Origin: Mesorhabditis belari
Lineage: Eukaryota; Nematoda; Chromadorea; Rhabditida; Rhabditidae
Direction: 5' to 3'
NCBI GenBank assembly: GCA_958450365.1
Contig: CAUEEP010000732.1
Location: 2,977,001-3,041,000 of the forward strand
Length of the DNA: 64,000 nucleotides
In this document: positions 63,688 through 64,000 of the stretch, one piece after another
How the letters are laid out: each line of letters opens with the position of its first letter
How positions within the stretch are numbered: the first letter of the stretch is position 1
Notes under the pieces: model-generated
Databases searched by the model: none
Told to the model about the DNA's origin: nothing
The model's input: only the letters and a program-made list of their open reading frames with translations
Translations under genes and position numbers: made by a program

Positions 63688-64000
63688 ACCGTATTCTCTC
63701 TAATAGTGGTGCACCGCGACGAGTCGAGTTGGTCACTATTTTACGGTTTCCAAGTTCTTCACAGAAGCTCAACACTCTAATCCCCCACAAGATCCCATCG
63801 TCAGCTACATTTTCGGGCCCCGCATCGATAGGTTCTGATAAGCGGTTCTCGAGATTTCGAGGAATTTAGGCAACCCGTGATTAACCCGGCCAAGCCGAGT
63901 TAATCACGACTTTATGATTTCCAAGTTCTTCACAGAAGCTCAACACTCTAATCCCCCACAAGATCCCATCGTCAGCTACATTTTTCGACCGCACATCAAT
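63688..64000. mobile_element. MITE family B copies, cut by the right edge
   Basis: Starts ACCGTATTCTCTCTAATAGT and contains two head-to-tail copies of CCAAGTTCTTCACAGAAGCT with CAACACTCTAATCCCCCACA, the second incomplete. Matches the element at 5700-5932 in inverted order. Confidence 0.7.

Overview
The window is nuclear DNA from a nematode, most likely a rhabditid. Its genes are split by many short spliceosomal introns (about 40-60 bp in most genes). Several coding starts lie directly behind a splice-acceptor motif, as expected for spliced-leader trans-splicing. The gene set is nematode-like: an unc-22 twitchin N-terminus, plp-1, gon-4, ECSIT, a worm-type Argonaute, cdgs-1 and tandem aquaporins. 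As I recall, unc-22, plp-1, gon-4 and cdgs-1 all map to chromosome IV in C. elegans, so the window is probably the same ancestral linkage group. Most introns end in TTTAG rather than the C. elegans TTTTCAG.

Layout. (1) 1-23.3 kb, minus strand: the 5' part of unc-22, with the start codon at 23269 and about 650 residues visible. Two introns of about 7.5 kb and one of about 2.3 kb carry a dozen unrelated tandem arrays, MITEs, palindromes and tRNA-like relics. (2) 23.3-28.7 kb: upstream intergenic DNA with a perfect 9-bp array and a 735-bp inverted-repeat element. (3) 28.7-48 kb, minus strand: an SLC22-type transporter, plp-1, gon-4, ECSIT and a WAGO-like Argonaute; ECSIT, gon-4 and plp-1 are close enough to be an operon. 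(4) 48-48.4 kb: a divergent promoter. (5) 48.4-63.5 kb, plus strand: a histone H3 variant with a longer tail and a 3' histone stem-loop, cdgs-1, a ZGPAT-like CCCH/G-patch gene, and two tandem aquaglyceroporin-type genes separated by a decayed tyrosine-recombinase relic. The second aquaporin runs off the right edge.

The genes do not form one pathway. They cover muscle (twitchin), transport (SLC22, aquaporins), nucleic acids and chromatin (PLP-1, GON-4, Argonaute, H3, ZGPAT), mitochondria (ECSIT) and phospholipid synthesis (CDP-DAG synthase).

Two themes stand out. First, four conserved genes each carry one extra or missing base in a short homopolymer (SLC22, plp-1, ZGPAT, aquaporin A). This looks more like consensus error in a long-read assembly than four independent gene losses. 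Second, there are real biological oddities: an H3 with a 12-residue tail expansion, an Argonaute that has lost two of three catalytic residues, and a 51-bp copy of a twitchin exon inserted in twitchin intron 1 between perfect 28-bp direct repeats.
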